Shown: positions 1-10,021, numbered from the stretch's first letter. The stretch is 64,000 nt of DNA from Adiantum capillus-veneris (GCA_014529385.2 CM043948.1:78542291-78606290); one strand, 5' to 3'. The notes: generated by a model not told the origin, from the sequence alone. Translations and numbers: made by a program.

Positions 1-384
1 AATCTTTGAGCCCTAGCCTTTGGTTGGCTTCTTTGGTCTCGGACTTTGCAGCGACATCATACACTTCTTTTAGTAGAAGTTGTAGCTCTACCTGATGTCC
101 TTCCTCGCTCTTGAATCTGTCAATGAACACTGTGGTGTTGTGCTCCTCTTGCTGTTCCCTTGAGAGATAGATTGCTTTTGCATTCTTGATTGAATCAGGG
201 TCTAATTGGTATGCGGGTAGCTCTTGAAACTTTTCTTTCTAGTTGAGATTATTCTTGGCCCTCTCTGCTGCTTGGATGGCTTCTGTTCACTAAACAGAGT
301 GTCAAAGTTAGCAGATATGACAGATTTTTCTATGAAATGTCCTTTAGTCTGAAATGCTGCCAATTTTGATCCAATTTGCTTCAA
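1..384 (-). pseudogene. Unidentified coding remnant running off the left edge
   Basis: Two minus-strand open stretches join into one protein-like segment. A frame from about 384 to 245 reads into a second frame from about 243 to the window edge, with a one-base-type frameshift near 240. The distal part is open for about 80 codons and is rich in E, K, Q and L, containing EEHNTTVFIDRFKSEEGH, which looks like ordinary soluble protein rather than noise. I do not recognise a family. It lies on the same strand as the ORF at 1170-1526, with a repeat block between them. It could be an exon of a broken gene or part of a retroelement extending left of the window. Confidence 0.3.
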
Positions 385-420
385 ATCAATTTTTGAACAA
401 GCATAGATGCATAAAAATAT

Positions 421-1140
421 ATAAAGAACAAAATTGTAAAGTCAAAATAAAAATTGCAACAAAAGTAAATAATATCGATTATTTACAGCTGAGTAATTTT
501 TAGCTTTTTGCAAATTTGACATTGGAGGCTTGAAGTATATACCCAATACATAGTCTGAGTGAAATATGGGCTCGTTTGGATGCATAGGGTGAAAATGGTA
601 CCAGATTTTGGCTTTAGGTCTGTGAAACAATAGATATAAAGAAAATTTGGGATTTTAAGTTCCAAATTTGTTCAAACTTGGCTAGTGGGCTTAACACATC
701 ATGTACTTTGGATGTATGATGGCAAAATAACAAAACTCTCCCATTTTGGCATGAAAGTAAATAATCGCGATTATTAACTTTTCTACCAAAATGAATAAAT
801 TTTTGTACGACTTGATTCTAGGCATTGTATAGACCCTGTGTATGTGATATGAGGTGATTTGGATCAAAAAAGGTGGTCCATAACTCAGAAATTGGCTTAC
901 ACAGACTTCCTTGCGTTTTTTTGACAATTTTCCAAGTTATATGTGATCATTTTGGCTCATACCTGATTTTTGGCATGTAATAGGTGTGTAAAAATGATAA
1001 GTAAGGCGATGACACAATTTCCAAGCAAAATTAGTGCAAAAGTAAATAATCATGATTATTTACAACAGTCACATTTATCTTGCAAAACTTAAACATTTTG
1101 ACCTAAACACATTCTATACACCTAAAACAAGTTCTAAATT
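421..1140. repeat. Palindrome-bearing tandem repeat, block A
   Basis: Three diverged tandem units of about 288 bp. Each carries an AT-rich 22-bp near-palindrome with arms GTAAATAATC and GATTATTTAC, at 465-486, 757-778 and 1042-1063 (spacings 292 and 285). The copy at 1042 is a perfect palindrome. Sequence between palindromes is only weakly conserved (for example a GTGGGCTTA core). The same family recurs at 18290-19640 and near 27262. Confidence 0.75.
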
Positions 1141-1169
1141 GAATTTGGTAAAGTTTGGTCTTGGCGGCA

Positions 1170-1526
1170 TCACTTTGTGCTTTGTCGACTTTGAAATCTA
1201 TGATTTATGTGACTACAGTGCCTGTTGAGTTGGTTTGTCACTTTTGAGGCTTTGGACTTGTCTGCAACATAGTTGTGAAGCAACACATCCAATTTTGGAT
1301 CATTTGGATTCAGTTTGACTTCGTATGTCGAATTTGACGCTTTATAGCCTTCGAACCATTTTCTGCTTTTTGAGGGCTTTGCTTGATTGATTTCACAAAA
1401 CCAATCATATACATTGTATATAAACCTCGTAGGAAATCTTTCTATGGAGTCAGAACCGAATTCTGGCATCTTCCAAAAACTTGTCTTCTCTACTGGGGAC
1501 TCCCTTGACCCCTTTCGAATGGTCAA
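1170..1526 (-). CDS. Unidentified 118-codon ORF
   Basis: The composition is protein-like, with a balanced amino-acid mix and FWKMPEFGSDSIERFP near its N-terminus, but no domain is recognisable. The first ATG is not supported by any promoter or splice evidence, so it may be an internal exon. It lies upstream, on the same strand, of the remnant at 1-384. The intervening 800 bp would be an intron-like stretch made of palindromic repeats. It could equally be an accessory reading frame in the 3' part of the Gypsy element, which CACTA-1 separates from it. Confidence 0.25.
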   Translation of the reverse strand: MTIRKGSRESPVEKTSFWKMPEFGSDSIERFPTRFIYNVYDWFCEINQAKPSKSRKWFEGYKASNSTYEVKLNPNDPKLDVLLHNYVADKSKASKVTNQLNRHCSHINHRFQSRQSTK

Positions 1527-1825
1527 CTGATGATATAGAAAAGTTCTATTATGTTAGGGCATGCTGCACTTCAAATCTCATCCGATTTGGTCGAGCAGAC
1601 AGGCCACTATGGTCAATTTTTGTTCGTAGGTCTTCGTGCACTGCTCGGATTCTAGGTTTTTTTCTAGGGGTTTATTCTATCTACCGGTCATACAAAATGG
1701 ATCATTGATGAGTAAAGAACATACCCTCATGTCTCGTGTGAAATGGCGCTGAAAACAGGCAACTGTAGACTCCAGAAAATACACGCTAAAGAGGCCGAAA
1801 AGCTCTCACTACAAGAGGTCGTGTG

Positions 1826-2035
1826 CTCTTGTGACGCTTTTAGTGACGGAAATACACTGGCTTTTTATAACCCCCGGCGTCGCTAAGAGAGTCGCTACCA
1901 GCATCGCTATAAGCGTTGCTATGCCTGTCTTTATAAGCGTTGCTATATAGTGATGCCTATAGCGACGATAAGAGCGACGTTGCAGAGCTATATATAGCGA
2001 TGCTGCAGAGCCTTATATAGCGACACCCGAGAGGA
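1826..2035. repeat. CACTA-1 left subterminal repeats
   Basis: A cluster of short motifs on both strands around the core GTCGCTAT / ATAGCGAC, repeated roughly ten times. Such arrays are the usual transposase-binding regions just inside CACTA termini. A matching cluster lies at the right end. Confidence 0.8.
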
Positions 2036-2440
2036 AAATTTTTGGTGGCAGGGCATTGAATGCCCTGCCACCCATCAACCATATTGAATGTTTCATACAT
2101 ATTCTTCACCTTTGAAAAAAAGTGCAAAGGTAGATATAGACCCAAAATAGTCACCCAGAAGACAATATAAACATTAACTACATCATCCATAGTACGTATT
2201 GTTTGACAAATAAAAATACAAAGTGACAAGCGTGAATTGATGAAAGTAAATCAATGACAATTGTACACATAGGCAAAATCACTTTATTGTTAAACTTTGC
2301 AAATGTAATAGTTACAAACCATTGTCATTATTTAAAAAATATACAGGGTTTTCAAAAAGAAGTATAAAAGTCGTCTCATGATACATAAGCTATGACATAA
2401 AGAAACTAATGCTATCTAGCTATGGCTAAATTGGCGTCGT
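2036..2440. other. CACTA-1 3' non-coding region
   Basis: An AT-rich stretch between the last recognisable exon of the TNP1-like gene (stop at 2441-2443) and the subterminal repeats. It contains no convincing reading frame; ORFs here overlap the repeats. It probably holds the 3' UTR and terminator of the minus-strand transcript. Confidence 0.4.
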
Positions 2441-3758
2441 CTAATCCGATGTCTCATTGCGTCCAAGCGGCGTATCTATCGGATTCTGCAAAAAAAAAAC
2501 AATAAGACAGCTTTTTGTAAGTATAAACATATAGCGACGTTTATAAAACAATACAACAAATAGAAAAGAATAAACCCTAATACTAACCATACCGCCACGA
2601 GAACTCAGAATATCTATAAGGGCGTTTAAGCCCTTCTTGCCTGCGTACTCACGCTCGTACGGTGTGGGATCACGTCTTGTAAACGACCACTGTCAAAACA
2701 TACAAAGAATCCATTATGTTAGAATTTAAAAACCCATAAACCTTAAACTATCAAACATAGAGAGAGAAATGAAAAAACACTCACAAAATCGGCCTCAAAT
2801 GATGCCCACCCGCCACTCCCCAAGTGGTGCGAGCTCCCTACCTCTACTCATGCTCTGGCTGCCTCCTTTTGTTGCTTCCACTTGTCGGGATTCTTGCGCG
2901 TTGCTTTCTTCGCATTCTTTCAATCTTCTTTGGCCAGCCAATCTGGTCTGTTTCACCCATGCTTAATTGCTTTTTGCACTTCGAAACGCTTGTGCTTGCA
3001 GTATTCGCGCATTCGAACCTTCATCACGTCTTCATTGAAGCGGTCCCCTCCCGTGCTGGAACGGGAAACTCGTCATGAAGCATGGTGATGACTCTGTCTT
3101 TTAAATCATTCAGTACTTCACTCCAGGTGTTTAGTATGTAGTGTTTAAACACCTGAGAGCAAAGACCACACATGCGCGAAATCACCTTCTTGCCTTTATC
3201 ATCCAAGATGATGCCGCCGCTGAGGTCGACAGGGTAAGGCAAGCCCTCTCGTCGCTCACGCATGAACCTGGGTGTCCCGGCAGGAGTCTCTAGCGGCGTG
3301 TCAACAGAAGTACGGATGTCATATGTCTCCACTGGAGTCTGAGCCCCGAAGCGAGGAGTGTCCACTGGAGTGACTCCTGGTGGAGTAGCGGGTGGTGTGT
3401 AGCTCCTAGGAACGGCAGTTAGCCGTGCAAAACCTCGTGTCGATGGTGATGCCATGGCTGGTGTCGGGACGGGCAAAGAGCCTCATCGAACACAAGGCGG
3501 TGATGAAGCATCAATGGCGGCACCCCCACAAGAACCGCCACCGCCACCACTAGAGCGCCGGCGCCTAGACGAGTGTGAAGATCGTCTCATTGACACCGAA
3601 GCTTCCGAGCGCACTGAGGACTCCGAAATAGAGGGAGATGCGGATGGAGTAGGAATGCACGATGATGAGCTAGAGCGATGATGCTCCACATACCACTGTC
3701 TCTGCTGGGGTGACAAAGAAGAAAGAAACTCCTCATCTTCCATACCTGCATTAAACAC
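2441..3758 (-). pseudogene. TNP1-like / Transposase_24 (Ptta/En/Spm) gene of CACTA-1
   Basis: The minus-strand reading frame from 3758 to 3024 is open except for one TGA at 3483-3485. A Ser/Pro/Thr-rich N-terminus leads into a folded part containing TWSEVLNDLKDRV and LHDEF, resembling the Transposase_24 core. A frameshift near 3030 and three nonsense codons interrupt the continuation, which keeps the family order: a basic helix (KVRMREYCKHKRFEVQ), then DWLAKED, then a small GSGGWASFEADF block. Clean splice sites follow. A donor GTGAGT lies after 2785, a 102-nt exon spans 2588-2689 (34 codons ending RGGM, donor GTTAGT), and a last exon spans 2441-2485, encoding NPIDTPLGRNETSD and a stop. In En/Spm this gene encodes the subterminal-repeat-binding factor. 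It is decayed here, but the exon structure is legible. Confidence 0.72.
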
Positions 3759-4083
3759 ACGAACATTTAAACCTAATATTGAATGAATGGAGTAGAAAAC
3801 ATGGACAAGTAGATAGATAGAGAGAGGAGGAGGTGCTCGTCGTCCCTGCTTGTGAGAACATACCTAGAGCATGGGTACCTGGAGTGGACGCAAAGACCAT
3901 TAAATACAATGACACAATGATGATTAAATACATGCGTACCTGGAGTGGACACAAAGACCATTAAATACATGCGTACCTAGAGTGGACGCAAAGACCATTA
4001 AATACAATGACACAATGATGATTTCTTCTTTTGTTCAACTTGAGTGATGGAAGAGGCAAGTCGATAACTCAGAATTTTCAATC

Positions 4084-4131
<48 letters not shown>

Positions 4132-4166
4132 GAGCACACAATCAAATCTTGCAATAAAAAAACCAG

Positions 4167-4242
4167 GTGGTGGGGCTGCATGTGGCCATGGATTGCCCAG
4201 GATGTGAGCGAAAAATCAAAAGAGCCTTATACAACATGGAAG
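4167..4242 (+). pseudogene. Captured HMA (heavy-metal-associated) exon, copy 1
   Basis: The 76-nt segment lies between an acceptor-like CCAG and a donor GTACTT. It translates to 25 residues including VAMDCPGCERKIKRAL, which matches the HMA fold metal-binding loop M-x-C-x-x-C followed by helix 1, as in plant HIPP and copper-chaperone-like proteins. The phase-1 exit after MEG is typical of the intron position in that family (from memory). Only this exon is visible; the rest of the donor gene is absent. It runs antisense to the transposon's own genes. Confidence 0.7.
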
Positions 4243-4507
4243 GTACTTAGAGAGCCAGAGTTTTTACAAAACAGAGCAAAATTGTTCAAAACGGAGAATC
4301 GTACAAGAATCCGAACTATCTCTTTCTTTTTTGATGTAGAACTTGAAGGTGCTTCTAGCTTTGGAATGTTCAAAGGCTAGCAGCAACATAACACGTTCTT
4401 CTTCTATTCAACTTGAGTGATGGAAGAGGCAAGTCAATAACTCAGAATTTTCAATTGAGAGAGAGAGAGAGAGAGAGCACAATCAAATCTTGCAGTCAAA
4501 AAACCAG

Positions 4508-4583
4508 GTGGTGGAGCTGCATGTGGCCATGGATTGCCGAGGATGTGAGCGCAAAATCAAAAGAGCCTTATACAACATGGAAG
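4508..4583 (+). pseudogene. Captured HMA exon, copy 2
   Basis: A duplicate of the exon at 4167-4242 with the same splice borders. It reads VVELHVAMDCRGCERK and onward to NMEG. Differences from copy 1 include Gly to Glu at the third residue and Pro to Arg between the cysteines; both Cys of the CxxC loop are kept. Confidence 0.7.
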
Positions 4584-4647
4584 GTACTTAGAGAGCCAGA
4601 GTTTTTACAAAACAGAGCAAAATTGTTCAAATACAATATTTATGGCT

Positions 4648-5741
4648 TTAAGAGATCTCTCTCTCATCCTCGCATAGCTCAGCATAACTTCCTATATCTA
4701 TATAGAGCTCTCTGTTTAAACAGATGCGCTCCGTTTCATTTTGTAGATCCTCTGCATGCACCCCATAGAGAGTAGCAGCTTGATGTTCGTCTGACACAAT
4801 CTCAACGGCTTCTGACTGAGCATCTTCTCCGATCTCCTCCATTGATGCTGCTATGATTGGCACATGGTAGCCTTCACACGTCCATGCACTACGAGGGGCT
4901 ACCTCTATGACATACAACCAGTTTGATACAGACTTTGTAGGATGAAATATCACCTGTCAGAGCCACATAACTTACATGAGAGCTTCCAAGCACATAAATT
5001 ATAAAATGGGATGTTAACTATTTACATACTTACTTTTTCACAATGCTCGGGTAGTACGAAAGTGTCTCTTAGGTCAATCCATTTCTTAGTTGAATCCACC
5101 TCAAGAAAACCAGACTCTCCTCTACTCACAATAGCGGTGCGACGCTCCATGATTATCTTGAACCATTGCATGTCGAACAAGTCGACAAAAAATCCTCTAT
5201 AATCGATCCTAAAAATCTCTTGTAGCGTGCCGAAGTAAGTGAGTTTCGCCACCACAGGATCTGCATCAGAGGATCGTCATCGACTAGACTGTTCAAGTTT
5301 TGCCATGATTCCACAATCTTGAGTAAAATGTTTTTTGTCGATCGGTTCCACCCTAAAATGTTGACCTTTACACCATGCTACTGTGTATGACTTATACTAC
5401 AACCAACAAAGATTATGAGTGGCCGCTCAAATATCTAGAAAGTAACTAGTCGTACATTGCAAACGTACCTTGGTCGCGCAACCCCGAGAGTACTCCCCCT
5501 CTTCCTCAGTCACTTCTTCACCGCATTGTTGTGCGCTTTTCAATTGGTTGTGCAACCATCTTAAGCTCATGAATGTTGGTAGGCTCTCCAGACCCGTCGC
5601 CAAATTCATGAACGTGCTACAAAGAAATGCGTCTTTTCCGTGCACAGCATGTTTGCATTGATTACAAGGACATAAGATCCTCGTTGACGGCCCCACATCC
5701 TCGTTTCCGTTGGACGGCCCCACATCCTCGTCACTACTCAT
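4648..5741 (-). pseudogene. CACTA transposase remnant with DUF4216, DDE core missing
   Basis: Three minus-strand exons join in phase. Exon 1 (5741-5470) has CPCNQCKHAVHG, like the Cys pairs of the transposase-associated domain, ending at donor GTACGT. Exon 2 (5396 to about 5037) begins YKSYTVAWCKGQHFRVEP and includes VAKLTYFGTLQEIFRIDY, FDMQWFKII and TFVLPEHCEK, the recognisable order of DUF4216, with one in-frame TGA near 5275; donor GTAAGT. Exon 3 (about 4952-4648) begins VIFHPTKSVSNWLYVIEVAP, the DUF4216 tail, then an acidic C-terminus and a stop. DUF4216 normally follows the tnp2 DDE domain. Here exon 1 joins almost directly to it, so the catalytic part is lost or never annealed to this copy. 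Confidence 0.7.
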
Positions 5742-5812
5742 AATGAGGGAAAAAATCTTATAACCTGGACAACAAATTTAATCTTCTATTGGTATTCTTC
5801 GTTTTTTATCTA

Positions 5813-5816
5813 TCTA

Positions 5817-5897
<81 letters not shown>
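5813..5897. repeat. (CT)n microsatellite
   Basis: TATC steps followed by an uninterrupted run of about 38 CT units, within CACTA-1 upstream of the transposase remnant. Confidence 0.95.
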
Positions 5898-5900
<3 letters not shown>

Positions 5901-5949
5901 TTAACATTGTAAACTACCTCACATTCTCTAGTCGTGTCCAATCCCCGCA

Positions 5950-6100
5950 CACCTCGGTCTAGAGGTGCACGGAGATCAGAACCACCGGGTTATAATCTCG
6001 TCTTTATTGGTCAATGCCTATATTTGTGGGTACAAGAAATCTACACACCCACGTCTACATGATACTGCATGTAGTGGAAAAACCCCTTTGCCTCTTCTCT
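5950..6100 (-). other. Module shared with CACTA-2 in opposite orientation
   Basis: About 150 bp around GGTCTAGAGGTGCACGGAG is the reverse complement, with scattered mismatches, of 35215-35350 inside CACTA-2. It lies upstream of the minus-strand transposase gene, so it may be the family's 5' leader or promoter region. No ORF is supported. Confidence 0.6.
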
Positions 6101-6393
6101 AGCTGTAGCATTTCACAGCATCTTAACATCTTTTCACAGTAGATCTTTGTCTGTAGCATGCAGATACTCCATTCTTGCAATGTAGCCGATGCCTGCTTTG
6201 CAATGTAGCTGATGCCTACTCAAAGCACTTAATTCTTACTCTATATTTGACGGGTTGTGTAGTGTGTGTGTGTGTGTGTGTCTCACCCTTGGAATCGTCA
6301 TCTTCCATCACTGATTTTTGTGTAGGTTGAATTTTCTCTTCCATTGGCTGATCATGACGGCTTATTGTATGGTAGCAACAGTCGAACATGCAG

Positions 6394-6440
6394 GTGGAAT
6401 TGCTAGTCCGCATGGACTGTCGAGACTGTGAGCGCAAGAA
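6394..6440 (+). pseudogene. Third HMA-domain exon fragment in CACTA-1
   Basis: After an acceptor-like GCAG the plus strand reads VELLVRMDCRDCERK, again the HMA metal-binding loop with CxxC. It is more diverged than the two copies near 4.2-4.6 kb, and homology is lost after about 15 codons. This suggests an older or separate capture from the same gene family. Confidence 0.55.
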
Positions 6441-6544
6441 ATTTTCTCATGTAGGAAAACGGAGTCTTTTTCCATGTTTTTCATATGAGCAAGTGTTTTT
6501 CATACAATGCTTAACATCATGAGCGCACTTTCATTGACATGTAC

Positions 6545-7085
6545 TAATATCTAACCTAAATCTAAAAAAAGCTAGTCCATCAAACATAAATCTAGATCTA
6601 ATTTAGTCTTAAACCCAAAATAAACCTAAATCTAATTTAATCTAACGTAAATCTAAATCTAACGTAAATAACCTAAATCTAATCTAACGTAAATCTAACT
6701 CAAAAGAAACCTAAATCTAATCTAATCTAACCTAAATAAACCTAAATCTAATCTAATGTAAATCTAAATCTAACCTAATCTTAAACTCAACATAAAAATA
6801 AATCTAAATGTAATCTAACCTAATCTAATTTAAATTTTAACATAATCTCTTTCTCTCTTTGTTTTCTCCCCTTACCTCTCTCATAAATAAAATAAACCTA
6901 ATCTAAATCTAACGTAAATAAACATAAATCTAATCTAATATAACGAAAATCTAACATAAATAAATCTAAATCTAATCAAACGTAAATCTAACTAAAAATA
7001 AACCTAAATCTAATCTAATTTAACTTAAATAAACCTAAATCTAATTTAACGTAAGTTTACATCTAACCTAATCTTTAACATCTTT
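6545..7085. repeat. CTAAATCTAA-type short tandem array
   Basis: About 540 bp built almost wholly of permuted CCTAAATCTAATCTAACGTAA words. It is AT-rich and has no ORF. It resembles a degenerate array expanded from a short seed and is interrupted once by CT-rich sequence near 6845-6890. Confidence 0.85.
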
Positions 7086-7123
7086 TGGGATAGTTTCCTA
7101 CGACGTTAAAACTCTCTTCTTCT

Positions 7124-7155
<32 letters not shown>

Positions 7156-7500
7156 TGTGTGCCAATAAAAAGAGAAAAATGGCATAACCTTTCTATCACC
7201 CAAGTGTGGTAGATTGGTTATGCCATTTCCCTCTTGAATAACAGGTCTTGAGTTCAACTCCTCCTCGGCTAGATCTTTAGGTCTTTTTAATTAGTTTCCT
7301 TCGACGTTAAATTAAACTCTCTTCTTCTCGGGTGTGTGGGTGTGTGTGGGTGTCTGTGCACACCAATAAAGAAAGGAGAAAAATGATATAACTTTTCTAT
7401 CACCGAAGTGTGATGGATTGGTTATGCCATTTCCCTCATGAATAACAGGTCTTGAGTTTAACTCCTGTCAACTAGATCTTTAAGGTCTCTTGGGATAGTT
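7086..7500 (+). other. Two direct repeats with tRNA-like A and B boxes
   Basis: Two copies (about 7086-7270 and 7290-7485) share a (GT)n start, GGTTATGCCATTTCCCTC and GTCTTGAGTTCAACTCC. The last word differs from the pol III B-box consensus GGTTCRANNCC at one position in copy 1 (GTTTAACTCC in copy 2). A loosely A-box-like GTGGTAGATTGGTTA lies about 40 nt upstream. They may be tRNA-derived SINE heads or decayed tRNA genes. No cloverleaf could be closed by eye, so I do not call a tRNA. Confidence 0.4.
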
Positions 7501-7507
7501 TCCTACG

Positions 7508-7783
7508 ATGTTAAGACTCTCTTCTTCTTCTTCTTCTTCTCTCTCTCTCTCTCTCTCTCTCTCTATTTTCCTCTCTCAATGTGTGTGTGCATTCTTTGTT
7601 TATGCATGTGTGTGTGCGTTTTTGGTTTATGCATGCTCTCTCTCTCTCTCTCTTTTCCTCTCTCAATGTGTGTGTGCATTCTTTGTTTATGCATGTGTGT
7701 GTGTGTGTGTTTTTTGTTTATGCTTGTGTTCTCTCTCTCTCTCTCTCTCTCTCAAAAAAAAAAAAAAAAAAAACACAATGTGG

Positions 7784-7820
<37 letters not shown>

Positions 7821-7877
7821 GGGAAGGGAACATGAGAGTGAGGAGAGGGAAGGAGCATACCTGGCTCTCCTTCCTCT

Positions 7878-7913
<36 letters not shown>

Positions 7914-7970
7914 AGAAGAAAGAGAGAGAGAGGGAGAGCGCGTTACCTTGCTTGCTTGAGCGCGCGCCAA
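7508..7970. repeat. Compound CT/GT/A/GA microsatellite block
   Basis: Alternating (CT)n, (GT)n, an A19-type run, (GT)n, (GA)n and a second (GT)n. Long ORFs through it encode only Ser/Leu, Cys/Val and Arg/Glu dipeptides, so they are artefacts. Confidence 0.95.
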
Positions 7971-8027
7971 AAACTCAGATCTGAGATCTAAGTTTTCGGA
8001 TGCTCTCAGTTATTTTTTTTAGTCATG

Positions 8028-8115
8028 ACGGCGTCGCTATGAGCGTCGCTGAGTTACTTGTAATTTAGCAACGCCGTGGTTTTTCACATTTGAGCGTCGC
8101 ACTCTGAGTGTCGCT
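8028..8115. repeat. CACTA-1 right subterminal repeats
   Basis: Several GCGTCGCTAT/GAGCGTCGC motifs just inside the right TIR, mirroring the left-end cluster. Confidence 0.75.
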
Positions 8116-8141
8116 ACTATTAAGTACCTCTTATAGTGTCT

Positions 8142-9078
8142 CTCTCCAAAGGTAACAAGTGGAAATGAGATTGTTTTAGCCTACCTGGGATATCTATACC
8201 CGGACTTCCCGAACCATTTTTCCCCATATTCACCCGTTAGTCCTACTAGGCCGTGAAATCTATGTTAGACTCAAACATTTTTCCGATCGGATTCTTGTAG
8301 CTCATTTTGCAAGAATTTTGCAAAAGTAGGTCTGGCCGCCTAATTTAGGCTTCCTGTTTCCATCTTTTGATTCCATTGAAAATTTGTGTGCTTGTCCACC
8401 TTGTCTTTCTGACCACCAACGCGTCTTTCGTTTTTCCATCTGAGCTCTTTTCCTATTTATGATTATTTTTCAACCTATTTATTAAAAAAATCAAAGAAAA
8501 TAACAAAATACACTAAAAAAACAAAGGAAAAATACAATAATTAGGAAAATCCATTGAAAGACATAGCTTTATTGTTTTTTTGTTGGATTTCTCTATTTTT
8601 AAGTCTCATTATCAAAGAAACGTGATAAAAAATAACCGAAAAGGACTTTTTTGATGATTTTCTGATAGTATATACACTATTTACACTCATCGGTAAGATA
8701 TTATCAGTGAATTTTTCTTTGATGATGAATTAAAAGGGCATTACTAGGTAATTTTGCAAGAAATCACACGTCAACATCGAACTTTTTCCTCCCTCTTCAA
8801 ACATTGCCCTTAATTACTTAGTGTCCTTCCACCCCTCCTAGCTGGCGTACTCCGGGACGACTGTGTGCACGGGTTGAGCAATCGTGTCTTATGCATAGCC
8901 GTGGTTGGCTCTACCATGATTTGAAGATCAATGTAGTTCAAAACAATATGATGTGCAAGAGCTAGGTCTTGAGTAATTAACTCAAGGGTTTTTGATGTTG
9001 TCTTCCAAAGAGAAAACCTTGTAGCTTGTGTGCTCTCTGTTTGATTGTACCATCAGATTGCTTCACCACGCTGATTGC
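8142..9078. other. AT-rich sequence between CACTA-1 and the Gypsy reading frames
   Basis: No reading frame, LTR end or structured repeat recognised. It was contiguous with the sequence left of 1806 before CACTA-1 inserted. On the minus strand it follows the Gypsy coding region, so it is probably the 3' untranslated part of that element. A 3' LTR was not found. Confidence 0.4.
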
Positions 9079-9940
9079 CTAAGCCGCTGGTAGCACTTTT
9101 GACTGTTGTGGAGATTTTTCTCGCCATTGGTAGGTTGGTGTGCTTGGTGTGGAATGGTGTGGTGGAGTCTTCTGAGACTTAACTCTCCATTGCTTGATTG
9201 GATTACGGTTTGTGGAGAAGATAACTGGTCCTTTTTCTACCAAATCCATTTTCAAGTTAGTTTCCTTGGTCGGAGAAACTCGTCTCTGTGTTTTGACCCC
9301 TGGAACCTTCTTTGGTTTTGTCGATGATATTTTGGGCACCCAGATTTGAATGGGCTTGTCCTAAGTTATGCTTTTGGTACCCAAATTTGCTTGACTCTTT
9401 GCATGCTACTTGTAGAATTTTCTTATCGAGAGGATGGAGGAGATCGATTGCTTCGTGGTTTGCTTTGTTGATTACTCCCCTTCCATTCCTCCTTTCTTGG
9501 TGCAATTGGAACAATGAGTTGCCCGCCTTTAGGTGATAGTTTGAGCTAATTTGTATCCCAATCTGGTACTTCCTTCTATGTCCGCATCCAGGGAATTCCA
9601 AGAATCATCATATCTAGTAAGCAGACAAACTGATGAGGACATGAACATCCATGTACTACCACGTTCAAGTTGAATACTCCCAATGTTGGTGTTGGATTCT
9701 TGTTGCATCCTTTTATTGTCGCTATTTCTACCGTCAATGCTTGAATTGTTGCTTTATGGTACAAGGACTGGTTGCATTTAGTCTAGCTCCCGTGTCAACC
9801 AAAGCATTTGTTCTATGATTGTTAAGATGTACTCTGATGCACAGATCCATTCCGTCTAACCATTCATCATATGTTAAAACTGCATCTTTAGGCAATTCCC
9901 ATTGTCTGTCATCTATTTCCAGAGTGTTGATGGGAATCAC
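9079..9940 (-). pseudogene. Gypsy 3' ORF with a second retropepsin-like domain
   Basis: Downstream of integrase, overlapping minus-strand frames read ALVDTGARLNATSP (9734-9940) and then LDMMILGIPWM (9576-9764). That is the Asp-Thr-Gly-Ala active-site motif and the later ILG flap-side motif of retroviral aspartic proteases, at a normal distance apart. Lys/Gln-rich frames follow to 9079. The element already has a protease-like motif upstream of RT (near 14720). This is therefore either an unusual extra protease domain or the gag-pro remnant of a second element abutting in the same orientation. At least one frameshift separates the two motifs. Confidence 0.55.
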
Positions 9941-10021
9941 TATCTGTTGATGCTTGAGAGCAGCTTTTCGTTTGAGTACCCAAAGCTGAAATTCCTCTTA
10001 AGCTTCATCAATAACTTGTTG

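Larger units (their letters stand above)
4021..4642 (+). repeat. Direct duplication inside CACTA-1 carrying HMA exons
   Basis: Positions about 4021-4295 and 4396-4632 are near-identical direct copies. Each includes an upstream segment, a (GA)n tract, a 76-nt HMA exon and the same downstream intron-like sequence (AGAGAGCCAGAGTTTTTAC). The unit was duplicated after capture. Between them is about 100 bp of non-repeated sequence. Confidence 0.85.
1807..8138 (-). mobile_element. CACTA-1, degenerate En/Spm-type DNA transposon with captured gene pieces
   Basis: The left end begins CACTACAAGAGGT (1807-1819) and the right end is its inverted counterpart ACCTCTTATAGTG (8126-8138), differing at one position. 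Both ends are flanked by TCT (1804-1806 and 8139-8141), the 3-bp target duplication expected of the CACTA superfamily. Subterminal GTCGCT/AGCGAC repeats sit at both ends. Transposon genes run on the minus strand: a DUF4216-bearing gene (4648-5741) and a Transposase_24/TNP1-like gene (2441-3758). No Transposase_21 (tnp2, DDE) segment is visible, so the copy is presumably non-autonomous. HMA-domain exons from a host gene lie on the plus strand. The remaining right half is microsatellite, a CTAAATCTAA array and tRNA-like modules. Confidence 0.9.

Noticed and set aside
7195-7262. A functional tRNA gene
   Set aside because: Only A- and B-box-like words are visible; acceptor and anticodon stems could not be paired by eye.
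7508-7970. Several overlapping ORFs of 70-130 codons on both strands
   Set aside because: Translations are microsatellite dipeptides (Ser/Leu, Cys/Val, Arg/Glu, His/Thr) with no coding character.
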